DNA from: Hypholoma sublateritium FD-334 SS-4
Taxonomy: Eukaryota > Basidiomycota > Agaricomycetes > Agaricales > Strophariaceae
Direction of reading: 5' to 3'
NCBI GenBank assembly: GCA_000827495.1
Contig: KN817578.1
Location: 45,829-109,828 of the forward strand
Length of the DNA: 64,000 bases
The translations under genes were made by a program, and so were the position numbers. The stretch's first letter is position 1. Each line of letters starts with the position of its first letter. Of this stretch, positions 1 through 10,829 are shown one piece after another. A model generated the notes under the pieces. The model was not told the origin of the DNA. It made no database searches and worked only from the letters and a program-made list of their open reading frames with translations.

Positions 1-943
1 GTTCCATACGGTAGCTTCCATATGTTTGTTCGTCCGACATGTCGATGGCGATTAGTTAAAAATAGTGATGGGATGTGATGTCGATAAGAATAGATGTGTC
101 GTGTGTTCTGGTTAAGTCCTCTCGGGGCCCATAACCTATTGAGAAAGTAGTGCGCAGTGGTGAAGTTGAGAGAAAATCTTAATGATATTCTGCCTACATA
201 CTGTCCTTATATACATGTAAGTATGGTAGCTAGATGTATCTACAATATTCTATAAAATACTATATANNAGTGAACAAGTCATTTAGGAAATAGAAAACAT
301 ATGTAAACACAAATGTAAGAATGTAATAGACGCGCCTCGAAGGCGCTCGTCATTGGTGGAATGTTCGACTACCTACTTGGGTAATCGAGCAATGATTCCA
401 ACAACACATCCTCTCGTGGGCACCTACGTCACCGCTCATGACCCGCTCCCTGAGGATGCGCTATGTATGTATGCGGCGCTTCAAGTTGCCGTATATATTT
501 AGCTTAACCTATTTTAGTGTCATGTGCGGGAAGCGGGGCCAATGAGTATTCGAATGGGCAAGAATGTCAGCCCACGATAACTCCTCTAAGCGAGCTATTC
601 AACCGTAATAAAAATCTAGAGCCTTTCGCACTCAGATGTAGATTTCGAACGATTCTAGGTACCAGGGGATAGAACTGGTACGTATGTTCTTAGAATCCTG
701 ACTCATCCCAAGATATCCTGCCAAGCGCCGACGGTTGAACTTCTTTTTTTCCAGTTTCTCCTGACAAATATCTCAGGTATGGATGTTTCAACAACACGGA
801 GATCCACATCCGCGCATTTTCTGTTGATGTTCTAAATTTGGACTCTTAGAATCGCACTAGAAGGCACATACATCGTTGCCACGAGAGGAACGCCGAAAAG
901 TATATAACCAATGCGTTTCTTACCGCTGAGGGACAGACGAAAG
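1..943. other. Non-coding stretch upstream of the secreted-protein gene
   Basis: I see no supported gene here. The first 300 bases are AT-rich with runs of TATA-like dinucleotides and two undetermined bases at 267-268. From about 330 the composition rises to that of ordinary intergenic DNA. The last 200 bases probably contain the promoter of the gene starting at 944; a TATATAA string lies at 900-907, unusually close to the ATG, so it may be incidental. Confidence 0.5.
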
Positions 944-1503
944 ATGAAGTTCCTCGTCGTCCTCGCCACCCTCTTCGCCGTCGCCCAAGCGCAGCTCTTC
1001 GTCAACCTCCCCAACGCGGGCAGTACCCTCGTCCCGGGCCAAAACGTCCTGGTGCAAATCCACGAGCCCATCGACACCGTACGTCTCGACTCGCGCACCC
1101 CGCAACACATTATCCCTAACACACCCCGCATAGAGCAACGAGGCCGGCCAGGTGGAGGTCAGCCTCGTCATCGGCCTCGTCCCGTGCGGCACCGCCGCGT
1201 GCCCCGCGCCCGCCGCCGACCTAGGCGAGATCCTGTTCATCGGGCAGTACCAGCCGCAAGGCGCGACGAGCGCGCCGCTCGACACGTTCGAGAACTTCAC
1301 CTTCGTCGTGCCGAGTGATATATCGGGTGCGGCGTCGATCCAGGTCCAGCACAACTTCCTGACCACGCTACCGGTATGCCTGACTCTCGTTTCATGCGCC
1401 CTCTTGCTGGATGGCTGATGCTGCCTGATATTAGGGGCCGAAATCTGAGCCTGGGGTGGAGTACGCTAGCTTTCCGGTCGAAGTTGGGTCAGCGGGAGCT
1501 TGA
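944..1503 (+). CDS. Small secreted protein, three exons
   Basis: Exons are 944-1078, 1134-1373 and 1435-1503, giving 147 residues. Both introns have GT...AG ends and join in phase. The start is the inner ATG at 944, because it is followed at once by a signal peptide: Met-Lys, a hydrophobic Leu/Val/Ala core, then Ala-Gln-Ala-Gln as a likely cleavage site near residue 18. The mature part has the composition of a compact extracellular beta protein, with PGQNVLVQIHEP near its start, one Cys pair around residue 61, and an aromatic/acidic FENFTFVVP segment. No catalytic motif is visible. It looks like one of the small secreted proteins common in wood-decay basidiomycetes. I do not recognise a named family, so function is unknown. 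Confidence 0.75.
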
Positions 1504-1900
1504 GGCGCCGGGGGCTACTAGCTCCGTAACCATAGAGACTTCCTTCACCAAACTCTGATATATATCTCTTCCGCTATTCGACGACTGTCTGTAAAGAAAG
1601 TGGGCATAACAGTGAAACGCAGGCTGTGGCGGTGTTCAACGTCGTCCTTTGGTCTGCGCTATCTCCTGCTCGTCTAGCGACGTGGCCATCTCGCAAATGC
1701 GATGTCCATCAGGAGAGCTCAGCTGTTATAGAGCGTCGTACCACTACTTATCCTCAAGCTCAACTATGTCCGACTCCCAAAACTCTAGCGCTGATTCTGG
1801 TCGCATGTGATATACACGCACTGAAGCAGACAGGCGAGTAGTACAGCTGGAGTGGATGAATTCCGTATCTCATTTCGCGCCCTTCTGCTTATATTGAGCT
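1504..1900. other. Intergenic, 3' flank of the secreted-protein gene
   Basis: No convincing gene. The short open frame at 1626-1841 (+) lacks a recognisable domain, introns or a signal peptide, and is most simply non-coding. Confidence 0.5.
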
Positions 1901-2720
1901 TATGTAGGGAGGAGGGGGGAATGCGCTGCGCCGAGCTCGTGAGGCGGCAGCGGCGCGACAGCGGCGGCGGCGGGGTACGCAGCGCGCGGGAGGAAGGGAG
2001 GGAGGGATGCAGATGGACAGGCTGAGATCCTGGGCGGCATGCGTGACTTCGTGGGCGGGAGGGGCACGTGCGCAGGCGTATACGACGCCGGGTGCGGACG
2101 GTGCGCCGCAGCAGCGCCCGACGGCCGACGCACGACAGAGCAGACGACGGCGATACGCGGGGGGAGGGAGGCGCGCGGGTGCGGCGGGGGCAGAGCGCGT
2201 TGATATGTGCGGGCGCCAGGCGGGGTGCTACGATGCGCCGGGGAGCGGAGAGGGGCAGACAAGCCGCATGGAGCGGCGGCGCGGGAGAAGTCGGTACAGC
2301 ACGTCAGATCGACGCATCGTATCGCGGGCAGGGAGGGACGCGCCTGACGGGCACAGGGGCCACCACGCGAAGGCGACGGCGCTCATAGGTCTCAGAGGGC
2401 GGCGGGGGGCCTTCGTTGAGGAGGGTCGCTGCAGGGTGAGGTGCACGTCTGGAGCGTCGGGGTTATCCGGTACCGCGTTGCATGGACATACGTCATCCAC
2501 GGGCCCCTCAGACGCGGCATATGCAGTCCGCGCGCGCCGTCATGCATTCATGATGAGCCTTCCCCTCTTCCACATTTCCTCTCGTCCCCTTCTTTTTCCA
2601 TCCCTCCCGCGGCTGCTGCACACGCCTCCGCGACGCGTCCTGCAGCTTTCGGCGCGGCACGAGCCGCCGCCCCCCTCCCGGCCGCACGCAAATTTCGCAC
2701 GGTGCCAATTCCAGCCTTGA
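1900..2720. repeat. GC-rich dispersed repeat, copy 1
   Basis: A very GC-rich block sharing colinear words with blocks near 7.6 kb, 18.4-18.9 kb, 20.0 kb and 25.3 kb. Examples are CGACAGAGCAGACGAC (2133, 18496), the CGCTCATAGGTCTC string (2379, 20007) and TTGCATGGAC.TACGTCATC (2477, 20096). Long open frames run through it on several strands at once, as expected from high GC rather than from genes. Its right edge abuts the 3' end of the HET gene. Confidence 0.65.
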
Positions 2721-2783
2721 TTTCGTTCCTTACTATTTTGACACAACTGTTATTCATCGGTCGATTTGATATGGGTTTATACA

Positions 2784-5001
2784 TTACAAATACATTGTGC
2801 GAAATGTCATTCCATGGCGGCTCAGTTCGTCTTTGGAAATTCTGCCTTTGTACGAGGAAATGTTGGGGCATTCGATATTGAATGTGAAATGGTGTCCCAA
2901 TCGCCCGAATGTAAGGCCTTCCTGTATCTTCCAACTGTTTAAAGGTGCATGGGGGCGTAATGCTATGGCCAAGCAACATCCATTTTCTGGTAGTTGTACC
3001 TCGGTACCTCTGTCCGCAATATTAAGCACGGCAATGGTAGTGATGAAGCCCATTTGGGGGCGAAACTTTGTCCTATCGTGCAGAGTGCTAAACAAGATAG
3101 CATCAAGTACATTCAATGTGCCACACTCCTTGTCCCAGATTCTGTTCTCGTAGCTTGGTTCATACTGAGTGCGCTGAATACGAGCAAAATAATCTCCTTT
3201 GGGAGTCCTGCATGGTTTTGTGAACTTCTCCAAGATGTTTTCATCATAGGCAGGCATCAGGAGTACTGGCAGGCAAAGCCCCATATACGACAAAGTAATT
3301 GGTGACAAGGAAGGATAAAATTTGAGGTCTCTGTCGCATGGCGAATGCAGATATCCACGCGGGCTTCTGGGGATCAACGCACTGGAAGAAATAAGGGAGT
3401 TTTCACCATGATCGTGACAGCTCCAGTTTGCAATCTCCAGAATCGATGTGTTGTGTCTCTGTTTTGAGTTTAGGATCTCTTTGACCAAGCGTAGGAATGC
3501 ATGTTCCGCTCCCTCGCCATACCCTATCGGCATGCTGATGTCGAATATACCCATAAGTGAATATGCAGTGTCCTCCCCACGTGTAACCTTTCGATTTGCC
3601 GCCCACTGCATTTTGCGCCAGATTGGATGTCGACCAATATGTGGATATGAAGACAGCTCTTCCATGCTTAGTCCAGATGCATTAGAGAGCGCATATAGAA
3701 GAGGAGAAGTGCGCGATGTGTCGGACAGATTAGGATTATCAGATAGTGCAATCCAGCTTTTCGAAAAGAACTTGATAAATTTTGGAGCGAGAAGTTCCTG
3801 AAGCGTCCAGCCTCGCGTGAACCACTTGTCTTGCTTTACGTCGTCCAAGGTTATTGTTTCCGCCAGATATGCAATGCAGACATCGGCCCGTCTATACCAC
3901 TTGAACATGGAACGAATTGACTCATCGAGTTCAGTGCTGCTTTCCTTGTTGATACACACAGTATCCATCCAGCCCAGTCGCAAACCGCGCTTTGCGGCCA
4001 CTTTACAGAACTGCGCCAGTTTGTCGTATCCAGGGGAGTGTTTGTCAAGAGGCGCTGTGGGATTTCTCCACTCAGAATAGGTGATCTCACCACTGGAAAT
4101 CCAAGTATGGGACAAGATGGCATAGCTCCCAAATTGCCATTCGTAGTCCATGGACCTTAGGTCGGCATCGGAGTTTGAGATCTCAGCAGATATATAATCG
4201 AGAACTTCCGATCTCTCGACGAGTGTAATTCCCTTTCCATCCTGGTCAAACTGAAGCAGGCGTATAGGCATATTGTTGAACACCTTGTCGCGTGCTTTAT
4301 CAATGTGTTTCATAATCAGTAGCTGTCTTTCCGTGTACGCTTCTGCGCGAGTTATATGAGTACCACCGTACACATGATGTCGTGTGCATTAACACGCACC
4401 TGTGATAATATCATTGAGACCACTAGACTCCCGCATATGCGCATCCAATCCCTTAGATGGTTGGTCCTCTCCAGAGATGTCCATTCTCGCTACATCTGGG
4501 CTGTTACTATTATTTAGGGGGATTCACATGGCGAAGACATACCTTCAATCTGGTCCGAATATCCAAGCACCTGCTGGTCGCCGCTCGGGAAATGCACCAG
4601 AGACGCAGCGAACCGTTTCAGCGCAATCAACAAATCTTGTCCCTCGACCGTGAGCCCAGCGCCTGGAAGAGCCGCGTTATCCGCAGAATGTGATTCATCT
4701 TCCAGGATTGGGTGACGAGGCGTATAAGAGGCGTCTGTACCAACGTCTGCGTATAAATATCGAGCATCGGAGGCGTTTGCAACTGGAGATGGTGCCGATA
4801 CTCACCTGACGCCATCGTATCCCCATGTATTAAAGGCACAATAAAGTTCGTGAGCGCTTCGATAAAGGTCCCACCCAAGCCAGGGTCGGCTGCCGGCGCG
4901 GAAGCTGTGAGATAATGTTACTATCGGTAAAGGGTGTTCGCACCTTTTCCAAATACACCTTCTCTCAGCGGAATTCTTGTCTCCGTACCTATCCCAGACA
5001 T
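2784..5001 (-). CDS. HET-domain (heterokaryon incompatibility) protein, five exons
   Basis: Exons on the minus strand are 4959-5001, 4806-4904, 4543-4746, 4400-4495 and 2784-4342. All four GT-AG introns are in phase and the total of 2001 nt gives 666 residues. The start is an ATG in an excellent GCCGCCATG context at 5001. Residues 1-147 form a novel-looking N-terminal region. The HET domain follows, with its hallmark blocks: YAILSHTW (about 221-228), WMDTVCINK (272-280), FTRGWTLQELLAP (322-334) and AYSLMGIFDISMPIGYGEGA (407-426). HET proteins act in the cytoplasm in non-self recognition and can trigger cell death when hyphae of incompatible strains fuse. That is family knowledge; the trigger or partner here is unknown. 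No NACHT, WD40 or other repeat domain is fused at the C-terminus. An ATG at 4313 could serve as a shorter alternative start. Confidence 0.9.
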
Positions 5002-5049
5002 GGCGGCAGGCGATTGATATTTGAATTAAACGTGGTGTTTTTGACAATC

Positions 5050-6640
5050 TTATGATGAATAATGAAGATAAAGCAGGTTACGTTCCAGAAAGGAATAGCG
5101 ACAGGGGAGCTGTGGACCGCTCACCAGCTGAGAGTGCTTAGATCCTGGCTGATGCTGAAAGGTGCACAGAAAGTGCGGAGCAAGCGCATACGTGGCACTG
5201 TATCCTCAGCATGCCCCTCTCTATTTCGGGATCGGGCTGGCTTTTAAAAATAGTATTTCTTTAAATTCGAAATATTATGAACGCGTTGAAAACGGAGAAT
5301 GACATGCAGTACCCACCATAAATTCAAGTTCTGCGACCACCACTTCTCTGCCTGCGCGCGTCACTGAACATAACGGCACGGGTCCAGAAACTACAGCAAC
5401 CGTCAACGGGACAAGCGTACCCCACCCGCGCACTGCGAGAATGATAAACAGGGTGATTGAGGGGCCTAAATCGGAGCAGGAAAGAGACGTGGATGAAAAT
5501 GCACGTAAGGGAAGCGGCTCTTGATCTCGTTCGCGCCCAACATGCGCACTGAGCGGCAAGGGTCCAAAGTCCAAGCGGTCGTTCGTAACGGGCAGGCGGG
5601 AAGGACGATGATTCGGGCAGAGCAGTCACAAGCCAGACGTACCGCGCGTCGGTGGGGTGCAGGCAAACGAAACCTGTACGAATCCAAATCGGCGGGTCCG
5701 GGGACACCAAAAGCAGCTAAGAATGAGCCCGATGTGGTGATGAGCCATATTCGGGGCAGATGGCATCGCGGGTGGTAGGCTGATAGCACTGAGCAGGACC
5801 AAAGCAGGACGGTTATATTTAGCATAGTAGAGCGGCCCACATGGCCGTGTAGAACAACCAAGTTGCCAACTTGAACACGCGAACTCAACCCGCACTCCGA
5901 GCTCCTTGATTTTCCTCCTTTTCGAGGATGACTACTGCTTTCAACTGCTAGAGTGGTCGTCACGCGTCACCCAGCAGCTCTCTATATGCTGCCATCGAGG
6001 GACGGGCTAGAATCGTCTGCGAATTGCGATAGCAAGATTCTCGTTAGACTCTCGTATAAGTCTCACAGGTGCGCTGACCGCTTGATTTACACGAACTTTG
6101 ACTGCATCGCTGAGTCATTTTTATCGGTTCGTAGTAGTTTCTCTCGGGGGGGATGCTTACAGTTACACGCGCTGTATATTTTGCCATGTTCTGAGCGTCG
6201 TCGATATGCGGTGCGTTATTCCGTGCTCTTATCTGAAGTATGCTGCCGTCTTAGCGCGCCTGTCATACTTGCAGTCCCGGAGTATAATATACGGCGCTCC
6301 ATGCGGATCTTCAACCGCCAGTACTGTCGATGCTTCGCCTCCCTCTCCTGCGCCCTCCTACCGGGGAGTAATTCTGGTACGCAGACTGAAGTGTAAAAAA
6401 AAGAAAGTCCACCCAGATATCAAGGCGCACGGACAGGCGCCGTACAGCCAATCATCCGATATTCCGCAGAGTACACCGTCAGCGCACTGTCGCGGGTAAC
6501 GTCATGCTTCCTACCCGCGACGTCTACAGCGAAGTCACCATCCGCGCGCATCCAGAACAGGCCAGTATAGACGGGCGACGGTACCACGTCGCCTAAAGAA
6601 CGCATAAATACCCTCTAGGACCTACAACAAAATATCTCCA
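5050..6640. other. Intergenic stretch without a supported gene
   Basis: Mixed-composition DNA upstream of the HET gene. Open frames of 60-165 codons overlap on both strands (for example 5466-5963 minus, 5953-6396 plus), but none has a domain, signal peptide or convincing splice sites. I see no inverted repeats or tandem arrays. The first 150 bases presumably carry the HET promoter. Confidence 0.45.
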
Positions 6641-8215
6641 TTGACAACACCTCGATTAAACACCGGCGCATATAGCCAGGTTTTCCCCCGGCGCGGTGCG
6701 GGAGCATGAAGCGCACGCGGGCAGACGCACCGTCGCAGGCGCGTTGACTCTACCCACTTCGTCAAAATCGCGCATCCCGCCTCGCCAGAATCTGCCGCCC
6801 AGCAGAACTCACAGAGCTCCCCACCGAGCGCACAGCGTACAGCGCCCAGCCACGCATCGCCACGCCCAAATCCCAGCGGCGCCGTATCCCACCTCACCAG
6901 CGCATGGGCGCTGCGCTCAGCCCGTCCGCTCAGGCGGGGGATTACAGTCCATCCACATTAACAGCCACACAATAAACCCCGCGTATCGCTACACCCATTC
7001 GCACGCCCCCTGCGCACCGCGTGCGCCGCCTCGCCGCACGCGCAGGCCCCAGTGCGGAATAACACTTCGCGCGGTGCGTCCATGCGCGCGCTCAAGGCGC
7101 CGGATTATCGCGCGTGTGACAGCGCCCGCGGGAGTGCTGCGAGGCTCGAGCGAGGACGGGTGTCTGCACGGCGCGCCCGGGGTGCCGCTCTCGACACAGC
7201 GATACACGTGCGCTAGGAAGGAGGGAAGGCCCACTGCGGGCGGCCCAGTGGGGAGGGGGTCGACGCGGTGCGCGTCGTTCAGCGAAGCGGAGCTCGATAC
7301 ACGTGGGAGGAGGGGACAGCGGAGGCGCTACGCTACGCTGACCAGGCGACGGGGGCGGCGCCGATCTAGTGATGGAAAGTGGCGCAACGGCGGCAGCGGT
7401 GGCGTGCGCGGAACGCGTGCGGGCGCGTCGTCGGCGTGCTGCGGAGCACGGGAGGGGAGGGAGGTGAGGTTCTCGCGCTTCTGCTGCGCGCCGTCCACGC
7501 GAGGCAGGAGATCCCGGAATGCATGTGTTGCTTGATGGGTGGGTGGAGGCACGCGTGCGAAGGGATGCGAGCCTGGGTGCGAGGTGAGGAGAGGTGGGAG
7601 CTGACTATGCGTATATGCGGCGTCGCAGCGGTGCACGACGCCCGACAGAGCGGACGACGATGCGCGGGGGAGAGTGGGGCGGGCGTGGCGGGGAGCGGCG
7701 GGGAGCGGCGAGGAGCGGGGGGTGGGAGGTGTGGCGGTGGAGCAGCGAGGAATGACAGCAGCGTCCAGCGTCCGACGTCACGGAGTGCAGTGGCCCCGAA
7801 GGGGGCTACAGCTGCAGGGGAGGAACGGGATCCCGCGCGTCGTCGCATCGGCGCACGGGGGGCCGCATGCATGCGCGAGTGGAAGCGGGCGTGGGCGCAG
7901 CGTGCATCACCGCGAGCTGGCGGCAGATCGCGGTAGGGTAGATCATCGACAGAAGCGTCGGTTGCTGCTTGCAATTCTGCGCGGGATGTATCACGGCGGG
8001 AAGCCGCATGCGCACGAGCGCACCGCCAGGAGGCGCGCGAGAGGCGCGTGCGACTTCCGAGGGAGGACATACGAATGCGCCAGAATGCAGCGGGAGGCCG
8101 ATGCAGCATGCGTACGAGAGGCCAAGTATCTGCGGCTGCATCGCAGAGCCATGAATGCGACGGCGCTCATGGGGTACTTAGCCCATACTCTACGTGCCAA
8201 TGAGAACACAGACTC
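6640..8215. repeat. GC-rich dispersed repeat, copy 2 (outer part of left duplication arm)
   Basis: The stretch 6640-7200 is colinear with 17480-18200 and with 19670-19960; shared words include CGCCACGCCCAAAT (about 6862 and 17668) and AGTGCGGAATAAC. From about 7200 to 8215 it is also homologous in inverted orientation to 50280-50940; for example GCGAAGCGGAGCTCGA at 7284 matches the reverse strand near 50800. Segment 7380-7800 is absent from the right arm. Open frames up to 279 codons are present on both strands and look like GC artefacts. Confidence 0.65.
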
Positions 8216-8426
8216 CTGAATTTTCAATTGAAGCATTTCCCGCGTAATACTTATCTCACGATTACATAAATTAGAAGCTGCATTAGCGTCGGATGCCGTA
8301 CGCACCCGCCGTGCAGGGTCCCATCGATATCGCTTGTGGGTTCGCCGCCCAGCCTAAGGAAGGACATGGCGCGTCACCTTGACTAGGCCAAATGCAGAAA
8401 TGAGGCGCACGGACGTCCCGCCAACA

Positions 8427-8434
8427 TATATAAA
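8427..8434 (+). promoter_or_regulatory. TATA box of hydrophobin A
   Basis: TATATAAA lies 111 bases before the ATG of hydrophobin A, and the same string with matching flanks lies at 49951-49958 before hydrophobin B. Conservation in both duplicated copies and the position support a core promoter. Confidence 0.6.
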
Positions 8435-8537
8435 CCCATATTCTGTACTGGAAACCTCACTCGAACACCCTCGTTCCACGTCTACCACCCCAATCACCTA
8501 CTCAACTCCGTCCCGTTCTCCTTACATCTACCCAACT

Positions 8538-9005
8538 ATGCAGTTCACCACGCTCTCGACCCTCACCACCCTTGCGCTCGCCGCGTTTGCTTCTGCTGAC
8601 GGCGCGTCGTCGCAGTGCAACACCGGCTCCATCCAGTGCTGCAACAGTGTCCACGATGCGCAGTCGGCCAGCCTCGCGGGCCTCTTTAGTGTGCTGAGTA
8701 TCGCCGTGGAGAGCGTGACTGGACAGGTCGGGGTGACGTGCAGCCCCATCACTGCCGTCGGCGCTGGAGGGAACGCCTGGTGCGCACTTTTTTTTGATTT
8801 TTCTGCTGTGCTCCTTTGTCTGTCGGTGGAAAATACTTTGCTGACGCGCGCTTTTATGTGAATGTAGCACGCAGCAGGCCGTTTGCTGTTCTAACAACAG
8901 CTTCAGTGAGTGTTTCTTCGGATAATACTTTCGGATGCGACATTGATCTTCTTTTCAGACGGTGTCGTTGCCCTCGGGTGCACTCCCATCAACATTAACC
9001 TGTAA
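8538..9005 (+). CDS. Class I hydrophobin A
   Basis: Exons 8538-8779, 8868-8905 and 8959-9005 give 108 residues. Residues 1-20 are a signal peptide with a Leu/Ala-rich core ending near Ala-Ser-Ala. The eight cysteines are at 27, 34-35, 68, 81, 87-88 and 101. The spacing C-X6-CC-X32-C-X12-C-X5-CC-X12-C fits class I hydrophobins, and the long second loop excludes class II. The second intron interrupts the codon for residue 94, after the CC pair, and the first splits the fifth cysteine codon. Hydrophobins are secreted amphipathic proteins that assemble on hyphal and fruit-body surfaces and lower surface tension. A near-identical paralogue lies in inverted orientation at 49378-49848. The coding sequence shows no lesion. 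Confidence 0.93.
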
Positions 9006-9640
9006 TTGCGGGTCCGTTTCTGCTCGCCCAGTCAGTCGATTGGGAAGATATCCCGGAGGTTGCATTGTTCGGGAGGTCTAGCGGTCAGTCGATACTAGTA
9101 GTTATTGTGGATTTTGTGGTCATTCGGAGCGATGAGTTACATTCAACCATAATTTCGTTCTATCTTGTGTGGAGAGCTGCTTGACTTTCATTGGCGGTAA
9201 TTACTCGCTTCCGTAGTTATGCGAATACCACGCGTGCCCGGACAGGCCTGGCTGCGCTGCTCCGCCGGCTATGCCTCTGGAATTACGTCTCGCGTTCGCT
9301 GGCATTCTCTAACTTAACCCAGCTAGCCACTGAGGCTTCTACCCAATACTTGATACGCACGCTCAGCGATGCCCTCCCGCGACGCGTCATACATAGCGCA
9401 CCCCCACAACTACACAATTGCTCTCGATCTGCCCGACAAAATTGGTATACAATTCACAAGTTATTGAGAGTCCTGTCCGTCACTTACGGGACACAGTGAA
9501 TTTTAGTGTGTGTTTTGCCATTAGCGAGTCGGGCGGGCGCACTGGCCGCGACATGTGTCAGTCCGGTGCCGCGTTCCTGAGGTACTTAGGCCTTCGCGTA
9601 CCTGCGCTAGATCTTGAACTTAGTGTGTATATCATCTCTC
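9006..9640. other. 3' flank of hydrophobin A, conserved in the duplication
   Basis: There is no gene. The stretch matches the reverse strand of 48799-49370 with small differences; for example GCCATTAGCGAGTCGG at 9518 matches near 48860. Similarity outside exons shows that the duplication copied intergenic DNA. Confidence 0.6.
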
Positions 9641-10080
9641 AATTGGTGTTTTTACATGCTCAGCGTCACTGTATTTTGTAACAAAACACTTGAAGTGTGC
9701 GGATGGGCCCGCACGCACGGTATTTTGGCTCTGGTTTGATGCTTGTTGAAGAGCAAGGTATTGCACCTCCTGTTCTTGGTTGTTCTGCTTTTAGTGTACT
9801 TAATTTTATGGTCGAGTTGCTGTCGAGGGTAATTTAAACTTTAGAGCGATGGAACGGCGGGTCCATGTTGGAAATTAGGCTTTGGTGCCCGTGGTGGATT
9901 GTATGAGCGCGCTATTAAGGTCATATTCTAAGCTCAGAGTAGACCGGTGACCGTTCTCTCGATGAGAGAATGAATATCGAGCCCATTGCTCATGTTCAGG
10001 TCGGCATCAGCCCTAAGCTCAGTGGCCCGCCAAACTAAAAATCACCCATTGCACGTGACTGATGATTCCACTGTCGGGAA
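9640..10080 (+). repeat. Direct repeat 1, a duplicated F-box promoter region
   Basis: This roughly 430-bp stretch is a diverged direct repeat of 10830-11240. Shared landmarks in order are TGTATTTTGTAACAAAA, GGTATTGC, TTCTTGG.TGTTCT, GGAAATTAGGCT and ATCACCCA.TGCACGTGACTG. Copy 2 is the region upstream of the F-box pseudogene, so this copy has placed an F-box upstream region in front of the dioxygenase fragment. Confidence 0.75.
10052..10057. promoter_or_regulatory. CACGTG motif before the dioxygenase fragment
   Basis: CACGTG inside TGCACGTGACTG, in the same sequence context as the motif at 11214 before the F-box pseudogene. It was copied along with the direct repeat. The regulator is not known; E-box or bHLH-type binding is only a guess. 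Confidence 0.4.
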
Positions 10081-10806
10081 CGGGGGAAGGTTGGCGCAAC
10101 GCGCTGGTGTCAAAATCATTGAGATCACACCGGCTATCGGCACTGTAATCATTGGGCTCAATCTGCATGCTTCATCCGGCGTCCCGGCTCAAGGAGATTT
10201 GCCACACGTACATGTCGTGTACAAGGATTCCTCCAAGAAGGCACCTCCCAGCGCCTTTTCAAAGCTTGAACTATGGCATGCAGACGTAAGGTAACCGTCC
10301 TCCCACTTATACATACAGAACGGCTGTAACTTAGATCCTATAAGCTACGAGCGACAACCTCCGGGCCTCACAACCTTCAAAGTGTTGACTAACCCCCCTT
10401 CGGGAGGCGACACTTTATTCGCCAGCGCGTACGTCGAAAAAAAATCAATTGAATTTGCTTACTAATTTACAAAAATCCAGCTATGTAGCATACGATAACC
10501 TGTCGCCCGCTCTACGTAACTATGTCGAATCGCTGAGTGCATTGCATTCTGGGCTTGCTCAGGGTGGCAAAGATCACCTCCGCCACCAACGGAGGCCACC
10601 TGTGCGTACCGCAGTGTCTTCCAGTTGGCTCAACATAATGCCGATATCTATTTATTTCAGATAGAGACTGTCCACCCCGTGGTTAGGGTGCACCCCGTTA
10701 CTGGATGGAAATGCATATTTGTGGACCCTGCGTCCACGAGATACATCGTTGGTGTTCCAAAAGCCGAGAGCGACATGATATTGAAGTACCTTTTCGAGCT
10801 GGTCGC
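10080..10806 (+). pseudogene. Truncated TauD/TfdA-like dioxygenase
   Basis: Four blocks with matching phases can be read: about 10080-10290, 10345-10428, 10481-10601 and 10661-10806. They encode conserved parts of the fungal TauD-like 2-oxoglutarate/Fe(II) dioxygenases: ITPAIGT near the start, then HVVYKDSSKK, WHADVSYERQPP with the Fe-binding H-x-D, a GGDTLFASAY block, and HPVTGWK followed by IVGVPKAES. The family normally has about 50 residues (including the RGVVFFRDQ-type strand) between the first two blocks. Here they are joined directly, an in-frame deletion. The C-terminal third with the distal Fe-ligand His is missing: the frame ends at a donor-like GTGAGT at 10807, after which copy 2 of the direct repeat begins. 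Members oxidise taurine or related sulfonates, but this copy cannot be active. All retained splice junctions are intact, so decay is recent. Confidence 0.85.
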
Positions 10807-10829
10807 GTGAGTAAACATGGTTTTGACCA

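Noticed and set aside
6696..7535. 279-codon open frame (+) in GC-rich DNA
   Set aside because: Overlapping open frames occur on the other strand, and it has no domain or introns. The aligned repeat copy at 17480-18370 is not conserved as protein.
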